Source: Amblyornis subalaris (lineage: Eukaryota; Chordata; Aves; Passeriformes; Ptilonorhynchidae). Taken from it: DNA of 64,000 bases. How positions within the stretch are numbered: the stretch's first letter is position 1; each line of letters begins with the position of its first letter. Shown here one piece after another: positions 24,002-34,411 of this stretch. The stretch covers positions 248,001 to 312,000 of the forward strand of contig JACAXG010000079.1 of assembly GCA_018881555.1 (NCBI GenBank), written 5' to 3'. A program made the translations under genes and the position numbers. Under the pieces are notes generated by a model that saw only the letters and a program-made list of their open reading frames with translations, had not been told where the DNA came from and made no database searches.

Positions 24002-27000
24002 TCTTTAAATTTTGTGAAAACAAAAGTAGGTCTATAATTAAGATGTTCAATTTTCAGAAAACTATGACATACAATAAGCAAAGGAAACTGAGCTGAAGAC
24101 AAATGGAAATAAGAAGCTCAGAAACTGATTTGAAGGTGATGCCTGGGATTTACTTAACGAAAGAAAGGAAAGATCAGGAAATTTGTGATTCAAATATTGT
24201 ATAAAAGATTTCTGTATCTTTCTAAATTAATAAACTCTCAGGATTTGAGGAAGTATTTGGAGCACCTTTGAGCAGTCAAAGAAAGGCTGAAGATTTAAGA
24301 TAAATGCCTTAGACATCAGAAAATGAGTGGGTAAAGAAAATCGCAGTCAACCTCAGACACTGAAAGAGAGTTAAAACAAATAAAGGGCCCTTTGCTCGGT
24401 AAATAAAGAGGAGATAATGACACTAATTATATAAAAATAGTATTAGGATGGAGGAATATTACACAGAAGCACTATAACAATAAAAATAGAAGGTTGTACA
24501 GAAATAATATACAAATGCATGACTAAAGTCATGAGAATGAAGTATCTACCCATCAGCAGGGATTGAAACAACAGTCTGTTGAATAGAAGAACTTTAATTC
24601 CTGAGTCAAAAGTTGTGGGTGATGATGATGGAGAAAGCATGATTAAGGATGCTGTGACATCTTTGTGAAAAAAGAAGCAAGCAAAGTAGTTTCATGTAAA
24701 ATTAGAGGCAGGTAAAAAATAAAGGAGACATTTGCAAGAGTATTGAAGACACTATTAAAATCAACATATAAACTATAAGAGCAATAATGAATTGGTTTGG
24801 CTGAAACTAATCAGGTGTTAAAAGAATTAACTAAGTGGACAAGAGTAAGAAGGAAAGGAAATGAGAAGAGTACATCTATTAAGCTGTAAGAAGCTAATGA
24901 ATATATCAGAAAAAAATAGCTGAGAATTCAGAATCTCTTAAAAAGAAAATAAGGATGTTGAACTCCAAAAAAAACAGCTCTCAATTAAAATCAGCTTTTC
25001 TCATTTCTGTCTTTCCAAGAGAAAAATTACCTAGGATTTAAAAAAAAATTAACAAATGAGAACAGACATTTTTCATTTTTAAATTAGTTTAGAGGCTGCA
25101 TTCAATAAAATGTTAGAGACATACACACTTAGAATTGAATGTACAGGTATTTTTGCTTGTATGTTCACCACTTCTGAGTGAGAAGCTGTGTAATTGCACT
25201 ATGATCATGCTGTACATGCCCTAAAATCTCTGCATGTTGCAAAGGTGATCTGTTGCTGGAAAGCTTCCCTCTAGCCCACATTGCAAAGAAAGTAACATTC
25301 ACAGAGTGTCTGGTCCTGAGTGAATTATGGGCATTATGAAACCTGTTAAAACAGTCTATTCAAGACTTTGGTGGATGAATGACTAACTTGGCATCTCCTT
25401 GAGACTTGGGTAGATGCTGAATTAGGCAGGTTGAAGCAGATATCCAGAAGAGTAGAAGGTTGCCAGTGAGGATTTTGGGTGTTGTCAAATGGGTTTGAGT
25501 ACTTCCACATTTTGAAGGTTGCTGAATGCAATTATATGGGCAAAAATTGTGTTGGATAAATATATCTTCTATAGTACATGTAGCCGTTAGCTCAGATTGG
25601 TAATTTTCCACACATAAAGAGCTGTTAACCTGAGCTTGTAGCATTCACTTACAACCAAGCAACCAAATTGATTCATTGTAAGCTCTTTCAGCACACTTCA
25701 TTTCATTAGTGAAGGATATCTGGTGAGCAATTTGATAGATCTTGGGGTCTGGAGGAACATAATTACCTTAATACTGATGTATGCCATGTAGCTGTAACCC
25801 CAGGGACCCTGTCTCAGTCATGTTTGGTAAGGTACACATGAAGAGACATACTTTGAGCCAAAGACCTTATGAGTTTTCACTGTTTATTTGCTTTTATGTT
25901 ATTTAGTTTTTCTACATTCTTCAATAGTCTATTCCTCATCCTTTATTTTCAGTACTGTGCAGAGATTTTCCCCTCTGCAGTGCCAATCCTTTATCTTTCA
26001 GTGTGTTTCTCTAGTGCTCTCATCAGACTGTTCACTCTCTCTTCCCTGTGCTGCGTCCCCCCTATAGTCTAGTGAGACGTAAGCTGATCACAGAAATCTT
26101 TATGTTCCTTTGTTTGCAGCACCTCGACACAGTTCTTCGTTTCTTCTTTCTGCATGACAATTGTGTTCATGGCTTTGTCATCCCAGTCAGTGGAAGTACA
26201 AGAACTAGCAATATCCTGGCAGCCTTTCTGAGTGCACGCACTGGATAGTTTTGTTGAATGCTGTTCTGTCACGACTTTCAAAGCAAACATCTACTGCAAT
26301 GCAGCTGTTTGAGCTGTGCCTGCACTTGGTACTATTTTTGTTTGCAATTCAACACATTTTCTTAAACCTCTTTTAGTAAACTCAAATACATGCTGCAGGC
26401 TGATAGCTGTTCAGAGAAAAACATAATCCCTAGGAGCTGCCTGCCTTGGCAAACATGTACATGCTTTTCAATATGTCACCAGGCAATTATTCAAGCAGTG
26501 TTTATTCCCTCAGTTTGTTCCCTCAGCCTGGCCGAACAATTGAATATTTTTTTCATTTGCTCTCACTTAAAAAGATCAGATGAATGTCCAGAATTGTGAA
26601 TTCAACAGCTGTGGATCCGTGCAGTCCCAGCTCAGATGATTTAGTTATTCAACCTTTTACACTCTTTTGGAGTTATATTAGAATACTAATATTTCAGGAC
26701 CAGGATCATGCAATTGATATTACTCACATGAGCAGTCCCATATTCTCTAAAACCAGATATTGACGTTCCGGAGAGAGTCTTCATTAGCTCTTTTTTCCAA
26801 TTTCCCTGCCACAGTGCATTCCTGCCTAAGTAAAACAATTTACCTCCACATAAGAGAGAAAAGATACTGCTCTGCTATTTTTCCCAATCAAGATCATTTC
26901 AGATTAAAGGATCTTGCTCTATGCATGCCCAGGGCCTCAGCTGTAATCANCCTTCAAATCTGCAGTTTATTTGGTAATTAGCTTGTTACTATAAGGCTCA

Positions 27001-27392
27001 TGCAGTGTACAAGTAGTTCATTTCTTTATATAAAATGGTCTGCTGATTTGAGAATGGCTTAAAATATTTTTCTTTCAGAATATTTTTTAATTTTTTAAAT
27101 TAAAATAGTGAAAGAACTGGAAGCTGCTTTACGAGTCTTAGCCAAGTTAGAAACATTGGAGATTCAGGTCCTCCACCTCTTTCAAAGAATGAGACCTGCT
27201 GCAATTTTTTTTTTCCCCATCATCTCTGGAACTCTTTTTCTGAAGAAAAGTAGCTGTTACAGTGCTTAAAATACTTTGATAGTGTGACCACAAATATATA
27301 CTGCTGTCTGCCGTGGAATGATTGCATGTGTGAGATCTGGGTTTATTCCCATCGGTTGTCTGTTAGTGATGGAGGCTATCATTTGAATCTCT

Positions 27393-27483
27393 GACATCAT
27401 CTATATTGCGTATATAGGTAACTAACTATAACATCTATATTGAAATTTACATCTAACATCTGTACTAACATCTTTATTGCAAC
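27393..27483. repeat. Degenerate tandem repeat of an AACATCTATATTG-like unit
   Basis: Variants of AACATCTNTATTG recur about four times with uneven spacing (for example near 27429 and 27467). The copies have diverged and the period is irregular, so this may be an old minisatellite. Confidence 0.45.
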
Positions 27484-27967
27484 TTAACCAAGTATTTTAA
27501 TACTAGTGTAGCCTTCTTGGCTTTTGGGGCACTGTAGAATACCGTGGGTTTCCCCTCCTTCCCTCCTATTATAGGAACATCTCATCTGCAGCTGATGAGA
27601 AATTGTGGGAGCCAAGATTTCAGCTCAAGATGCAGTGCCAAGGCCCTGATACACTTCATCATTTTCCTCCACACTAAGTTGTATTTTCTTCTACTTATTA
27701 GAGCTGTTTCCTCCACTCAGTCCCCTTTGGGGTCAGCCATGCACAAGGTGCTTTGCTATGTGTTTTGCTGGGGACTGTGTGGGAAGATGCAGATCATGAG
27801 AGGGGAAGATGTGAGCAACTCACAAAGTGCAGTGGTCCTTTGACATACAACAGAGGCTGGCCAACATGAGAAAGCACAGGTGATGGGAAACAGCTCACAG
27901 GTTGAAAAAGTTCCTCCTCAAGAAGAGGAAAATATTGGAAAACAAAGATTCAGGATTTTGTTTTTAT

Positions 27968-28782
27968 AAAATCATAGAATTATAGAATATCCTGAGTTGG
28001 AAGGCACCCACAAAGATCATTGAGGCCAACTCCTGGCCCTGCACAGGACAGCCCCAAGAATCACACCATGAACCTGAGAGCATTGTCCAAATGCTTCTTG
28101 AATTCTGTCAGGCTTGGTGCTGTGACCACTTCCCTGGGGAGTCTGTTCCAGTGTCTGACCACGCCCTGGGTGAAAAACCCTTTTCCTGGTATCCAACATA
28201 AATCTCCCCTGACACAACTTCAGGCTATTCCCTCAGGTTCTGTCACTGATCACCACAGAGAAGAGATCAGTACCTGTCCCTCCACTTCCCCTCATGAGGA
28301 TGTTGGAGACCACAATGAGTTCCCCCCTCAGTCTCCTCTTCTCCAGCCTGAAAAAGCCAAGTGACCTCAGCTTCTCCTCATGCGGTTTCCCCTTCAGACC
28401 CTTCACCATCTTTGTTGCCCTCCTTTGGATGCTCACTAATAACTTTCTTTCTTATACTCTGGTTCCCAAAACTGCACACAATATTCAAGGTGAGGCCGCC
28501 CCAGTGCAGAGCAGAGCGGGACAATCCCCTCCCGGGCCCAGCTGGCGCTGCTGTGCCTGATGCACCCTCGGACACGCTTGGCCCTCCTGACTGCCAGGGC
28601 ACTGCTGACTCATGTTCAACCTGCCACTGACCAGGATCCCCAGGTGCCTTTAAGTGGTGCTGCTCTTCAGTCTCATTTCCCAGTCTGTCTGTACAGCCAG
28701 GGTTGACTCATCCCAGGTGCAGAATCCAGCACTTGTCTTCGTTAAACTTCATATGGTTGGTGATTGCCCAGCCCTCTAATTT
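27968..28782 (-). mobile_element. CR1 LINE, 5'-truncated, minus strand
   Basis: Read on the minus strand, this starts in the RT/3' region with a block encoding TNHMKFNEDKCWILHLG (near 28710-28760), continues through the EEKLRSLGFFRLEKRRLRGEL segment (28305-28380), and ends with the CR1 3' terminus (TCATAGAATTATAGAATATCC on the plus strand at 27971). The 3' region belongs to a different CR1 subfamily from the copy at 18.6 kb, judged by the CCAGTGTCTGACCACGCCCT-type block. The frame is broken by stops and shifts. Long plus-strand ORFs across this block are antisense shadows. Confidence 0.92.
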
Positions 28783-31346
28783 TAGGGGACATTTCTTTTT
28801 TTTGGAGGGGGAAAGAGGGATGAATAAAAGCAAAGGGGAGTGTTTCTGTTTTAGAGTCTGGAGTGCCCTGTGTTCCCACCAAAAGAAGGGCAAATTATTT
28901 TATTGTGTTGACTTTAACTAAATGGAGTTGATCTGATTCCTCGCTTTTGGTGCAAAGAGAGACAACCGAGGATTTTAAAATTAGAGGATTTGTGGTACTT
29001 ACTGAGCTGACTGGAAGGAGGCGTGGACAATACATCCATATTGCCACATCCTTTCTTTCCTTGCTCTTACCACAGGCAATACACTGACATTATCCCCTTG
29101 GTGGGAAGAAATGTTGAAGAAGGAACAGTGGAAGTAGGACCTGGGCCAGAAGCCTTACATAACCCAAGCCTGATTGCATGGAGAGTATCTTTGCCAGAAG
29201 AATTTCTGCTTAAGAACTTTGAAGTAACACTACTGCAACAGTAGCATGCCACTTCTCTTTTGAACGTGGCTATTTTGATAGATTTGACTGTATTGGTAAA
29301 GCTTTTGTATATCATATGTAAGAACACAAACATCTAGTTTGTCTCTTTGTTTTTCCCTTAGTATTCACAGTTTGCTCTGGGCACTTGCAGCATTTAGGAA
29401 GAATATCAGTCTGATTTGTTGCCTGCAAGAGAGTCTAATTAAAACAAGAGAGCAGGATGGGAACTGATGACACATAGCACAGCTGAGCTGCTCCCAAAGC
29501 TGAACATGGCAGCTGTGGTTTTCGTCATTTGCAAAGCCTCAGCCAACACGTTGGCCCACAGAGTTAAAATAAATGTCTAATTATGTTGTTTAATTATTTC
29601 AGTTCCAAATTCCTGCTTGAAAAGTATTGCAAAAGATGTGAGAGAAGCACTGAGAGTGCCATTATCACAATTGTGGCTTGCCAATAAATCAGAATTCATG
29701 ATGCTTTCTCTGAGTCAGGTTCCTCCCTTCCCTGTGCTGTGTGGTCAGGCTGCAGAGGAAGGAGGGTGTGTGCTTGAACCAGTCCTCTCCCCTCCCCTGT
29801 CACTTGGCACTGACTCACAGCACTGTTTTTTAACATGATGCTAATTAGCTGCCGAGCAGTGAGATACTGCGAACTCTTAGAGAAAAGACAGAAAAAGACT
29901 TCAAAGATGTTTACCTTTTTTTTTTTAAATTATATTGTGAGAGTAATAAAAAAATATCACTGCCACCTGGAGCCAGGAATTTCTTGTGTGCAGGGAGACA
30001 TTGCTCTAGGTTATTCTGGGGTGAGGACGTGATGACTTTCGTCTTTGCTTTCCATGGAGTAGTTATTCACTGGGCCAAAGAGAGGGAGCAAATATGGATT
30101 GCTGTGTTGAATCTGGTGGCTAAACTTGGACAGAGTGGTACTAGCGTGCCAAGTAGAGGAAAATTGATGCAGCAAGAGAGACTGAGATTCCTGCATCAGA
30201 GCAACCTCTTGGGAGGTGAATTGTCTTAGGTGTAAGTCCAGTTTGGGGCATGGAGACCTTTTCACGCACAGCTTAAGCAAATGCTCTTGATTGAAGTGAT
30301 GAGGACAATTATGTTCTTCAGACTCTCTGTTGTTTTAGCCCATATGCACAAAATTACTCGCCAGTAAATTGATTAATACTATCTAGATTAATGGGTCCAC
30401 TCTCTTTGTACAAAGGCTGTTTGTGAACCTAATGTGCATCTAAATTGTCTTTACCAAGAACCCTAGAAATAAAGTGACTTTCCATACATAAATGATTCCC
30501 ATTGGTCATGCATATTTAATTAAGTGGTGGCCCACTTCAGCTGTAATGTGTTATTCTTAATTTGCCATTCTTCAAATAGCTTAATAGCAGATGAATGTTG
30601 AATGCATTGTCAAAAAGTAGGGAAAAAAGTCTTTAAGAAAGACTCCTCTTTTTCATCTGAGTCTATTTTGTTTTTTATTTTCCTGATGTTCAAAGTCTTC
30701 CCCAGTCAGGAAAATTTTACACAACATGTAACTAATATAGTCAGTGCCTCACTTACTGTTAATTTGCATGATCAAGCAGACCTCTGAACTGCTCAGGGAA
30801 TACTTAGAGCCAACAGTTTGCATTCATCAAACTCATGATTAAGGCATAAATAAATTGTGACTGTAGGTGATGGACTTGGTTAGTTATCTTGGGATCATTG
30901 TGTTGTTCTCCCACAAACTGAATTTCACATTTCTCTTAATTATACTGAGACCTCTCTGTTTTTACATGGAACTAATATAGCGGAAAATGAAAGCTAGAGC
31001 TCCAAGAAGTTAAGTCTCTTCAGCAACTAATGTTTTGGCTTATTTTGAATGATGCACATTTTGCACTCCAAAGGGATTTACTGTAATAGCAGTCATTAAT
31101 TATAGCAAGGAGAAAGTGGCTGAAGAGAAAAAAGATTTGTCCCCAGAGTTTAGTGTCAGTTTGCTGCTGATCTCTCTTTGGCTAATGGAATATTGGTACT
31201 ATAAACAATGACTGCACACTGCAGTCAACTGGAAAGCCAATTGGTTTCTTAATACTCCTGTTGAAGCATGTGGTCAGTAAGTGATATTCTCCTTTTCCAG
31301 TGAAGGTATTCAGATTTTAATACTCAGCTTCCTCTCCAAAGTGATG

Positions 31347-31374
31347 CTTTTTGTAATTAGAGCATTACAAAAAG
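31347..31374. repeat. Perfect 11-bp-arm inverted repeat
   Basis: CTTTTTGTAAT and its exact reverse complement flank a 6-base loop (TAGAGC). The AT-rich stem would be weak as RNA. Confidence 0.8.
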
Positions 31375-32117
31375 ACTTCCTGGAAAGTCTACATAGAAGG
31401 AAAAGTAGGTTTAATTTCTTTTGTTCTAGTCTAACCCTGTGGGGAGTTCTAATGTGATGATTGCATAGAAATCTTGGTGCCCGTCTGAGAGTGGTAGGAG
31501 TTTAAATGAGAGATTTTTATTTCCCTTAAACTGGAGATAGCATAAATTAGAATTTGATGAAATGCACAAACTGGAGCAAAATTAAATTAATTTTTTTCAG
31601 CTGCTCTTGGGTCTCTAAACCTTGCCAGTCCTTTTCCTTGTTTCTCTTTTTGTGTGTGCATGTCTGAGTAGTATTTTATTTTCATATGTATTTCAGGATT
31701 TATTCATGTCTATTTGTTTAAACTGTGCAATCCATAAATGTATAGATTGTTCCTAGCTTTTATCCAGATACCAGGCACAATTCTTTTTTTATCTTGACCA
31801 TTATTTTCATATAATTCAAACTAAATCTAAAATAGTATTTTATTTTCTGCACCTTTTAGCATTAATCTTCTACTAAAGAAGTGAAAACTGGTGGATGCAG
31901 ACTTTTTCCTTCAAATCAGTTGCCCTCTTCAATGAGAAATTTCCACAGACCTCCCAGCTTCTAGGTTTCTTATTCATCCACAGACGTGGTTAGGCCAATC
32001 TGAACTTCAACTTCAACTCACACGAGAGCAGCTTTAGATATTTCTGTGTTAGGTTTCTAAACTACAATACAAAAGTTTTTGAGTGCTAGGATGGCAGCTG
32101 CAAGACGTGCGTTGTAT

Positions 32118-32146
32118 CACTGTGAAGGCTGAGCAGCTTCACAGTG
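32118..32146. repeat. 10-bp-arm inverted repeat with extendable stem
   Basis: CACTGTGAAG and its reverse complement CTTCACAGTG flank a 9-base centre. CTG and CAG inside the centre could extend the stem with one bulged G. At 29 nt it is too short for a microRNA precursor. Confidence 0.75.
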
Positions 32147-33138
32147 GAGACACCAGTACCTCCTTGGGTCTACCTATAATAGGGACTGACTTGCCTACTT
32201 GGCTTTTCAGCACCTAGACTCTAGAAATGAGGAAGAACTCTTAAAGAGATCAACCCACTTGGATAAAGAATAATTTGGGTATAGCAGCAAACTTTAGAAA
32301 TGTTACTACCTTGACTTTTACCTTATTTTAATGGTAGCCAGAATTAAATGCATGAAATTCGGGCAAAATTTGAATGTAATTAGTAATATTCCCTATACAT
32401 TTTCTAAATACATGATTGAGTGTAATTCTAGCTAATTTTTTTTTTTTTTCTCATAATTAGATGCCTGTGGACATTTTTACTTAGAAACAGTTTTTATTCT
32501 TTAATACTCAGTAGAACCATGACCAAGGTACACAGTGTAGCTTTGGAAAGTCTAGCAAGTTTTCTCTTTCAACTTTCAGAGCATCAAAATTATGACCTGT
32601 CTGAAATTATACATAAGACTTCTTCAGGCTGCTTGCCTTTATGATCTCCTCCTAGTTTGCATTTCTTCAATATTATTTGTTATTTAAAATATAGCTTGTC
32701 TTGTTTTATTTAGATGCTTGAATTTTATGTTACAGTAGCAATAACACACTCCAGGTAATTCATTTCTAGTTGAGCTTCACTCTGCTTGAGTGCTTAAAAA
32801 ACCATTTGGCTTTCTGTCTTGTACCTTTTAATGCCCCCTGCAGTCTGCAATAACCATTCAAGAATTTCACTGCTTGTCATGGCCTATTGGTTTAATTTAA
32901 AAAACTAAATTTGGAAACTCCACATGCTCTGCTATCAGTTTTTCTAGTGTAAAATTGTCCTACCATGGGAAATTGCCAATGGACTTCATCATCCCTGAAA
33001 AAAAAATCAGTAGTAATGTAGTAGAAACAGAGGAGAAGAATATTTTGGCTGTGTCATACTTGGTGAGATATAAATTGTAGATATAAATGTGAAAACTGTC
33101 AAGGCTTCTAAAAAATTCCAACAGTTTCAAGGCAACCC

Positions 33139-33195
33139 CTGCCTTGGGGGGTTGCATGCACCATGGAGACTCTCAGGTGGCATGCAACATGGCAG
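33139..33195. repeat. 57-nt imperfect hairpin
   Basis: The main stem pairs GTTGCATGC (33151-33159) with GCATGCAAC (33180-33188) and continues inward with ACC and GGT around a 13-nt loop and a one-base bulge. An outer stem pairs CTGCC (33139-33143) with GGCAG (33191-33195) across an internal loop. The structure is visible in sequence; any RNA role is speculation. Confidence 0.6.
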
Positions 33196-33517
33196 CAGCA
33201 GGCAAAGATACTCACATGAGTCAGGAGGCACTACAGGAATATTAGGAAGACAGCATGCCTGTGCCAGTGCAGTTACTGCTTGCCTTTCCAAACACACTGT
33301 GTTTGGAGTGTCCAGCTTGTGTTGCACGATAATCATGCCTCTTGGGGATAGCTTTTGTGGAGACATGTCCAATAGCTGTGATATAAACACAGCAACTCAA
33401 GAGCATCTTGTCACCACAGCATTTTGCCTTCAGGACAGCCCCCAAATCCCTTTTTGCTTGACTAGGCCTACTCATGTGGTACGTAAAATCCTGGGGAGAC
33501 TGACAGTCAACAGAACA

Positions 33518-34411
33518 AGTTTGCACCCTCAGCAAGTTTGCCAGTGACACCAAGCTGTGTGGTGTCATCACCATGCTGGAGGGAAGGGATGCCACCCAGA
33601 GGAACCTTGACAGTCTTTAGAGGTGTGTCTGTGTGAACCTCATGAAGTTCAACAAGGCCAAGTGCAAGGTCCTGCACCTGGGTCAGGGCAATCTCAAACA
33701 CAAGTACAGGCTGGGTGGAGAATGGATTGAGAGCAGCCCTATGGAGAAAGACTTGGGGGTGTTGGACAAGAAACTTTACATTAGCCAAAAATGTGTGCTT
33801 GGATCCCAGGAAGCCAGCCATGTCCTGGGCTGCACTCAAAGCAGTGTGGCCAGCAGGTTAAGAGAGGTGATTCTGCCTCTCTACTCCACTCTCATGAGAC
33901 CCCCCCTTGGAGTTCTGCATACAGGTCTGGAGCACCCAACATAAGAAAGTCGTGGACCTGCTGGAGTGAGTCCACAAGAGGTCCATGAAGATGCACGGAG
34001 GGCTAGAGCACTTCTGTGAGGAAAGGCTGAGAAAGTTGGGGTTGTTCAGCCTGGAGAAGGCTCAAGGGAGACACTATAGCAGCCTTCCAGTACCTAAAGT
34101 GGCTACAAGAGAGCTGGAAAGCGACTTTTTGCAAGGGCATGCAATGATGGAACAAGAGGGAATGGCTTCAAACTGAAGGAGGGAATATTTAGGTTAGTGT
34201 TGGAAAGAAATTTTTAACCAGAGGGTACTGAGGCACTGAAATGGGTTTCCCAGAGCTGTGGATGAACCATCCCTGGAAGCATCCAAATCCAGGCTGGATG
34301 AGGCTTTGAGCAACCTAGTCTAGTGGAAGGTGCCCTTACCCATGGCAGGGGGATTGGAACTAGGTGATCTTTAAGGTCTGTTCCAACCCAAACCTTTCTA
34401 TGTTTTTATGA
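33518..34411 (+). mobile_element. CR1 LINE, 5'-truncated, plus strand
   Basis: The block begins abruptly inside the reverse transcriptase with FASDTKLCG at 33537-33563, where the catalytic FADD is changed to FASD. It continues with NLMKFNKAKCKVLHLG, EKDLGVL and REVILPLYSTLMRP, then ends with a CR1 3'UTR whose final block resembles GATCTTTAAGGTCTGTTCC. An in-frame TAG at 33618-33620 and later breaks make it non-functional. The 3'UTR type (GGCTTTGAGCAACCTAGTC-like) indicates another CR1 subfamily than the copy at 63.3 kb. Confidence 0.93.
33537..33944 (+). pseudogene. CR1 ORF2 fragment with a premature stop and mutated catalytic box
   Basis: One frame runs from the catalytic box to about 33944, interrupted by TAG at 33618-33620. 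Loss of the first catalytic aspartate (FASD instead of FADD) would abolish polymerase activity even without the stop. The conserved KFNKAKC, VLHLG and EKDLGVL blocks identify it. It lies wholly within the CR1 copy. Confidence 0.8.

Larger units (their letters stand above)
19619..27967. other. Intergenic stretch with small palindromes, no recognisable gene
   Basis: The stretch is AT-rich and lacks long ORFs. I recognise no transposon in it. Notable short structures are a 14-bp-arm hairpin (21584-21613), a 20-bp perfect palindrome (23982-24001) and a degenerate repeat (27393-27483). Single Ns occur at 22608, 22990 and 26950. The predicted peptides are short and unlike known families. Confidence 0.5.
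28783..33517. other. Intergenic stretch, no recognisable gene
   Basis: AT-rich DNA with short ORFs only. Two small inverted repeats (31347-31374, 32118-32146) and one longer imperfect hairpin (33139-33195) are present. The segment 33125-33517, just before the next CR1, is more GC-rich and open in several frames, but I could not assign it to CR1 or to any protein family. Confidence 0.5.

Noticed and set aside
28017..28630. Several ORFs of 66-114 codons on the plus strand
   Set aside because: They are antisense to the minus-strand CR1 copy and match nothing on their own.
33089..33547. 152-codon plus-strand ORF
   Set aside because: It crosses into the CR1 copy in the wrong frame and has no recognisable domain; the underlying segment is kept as an unexplained block instead of a gene.
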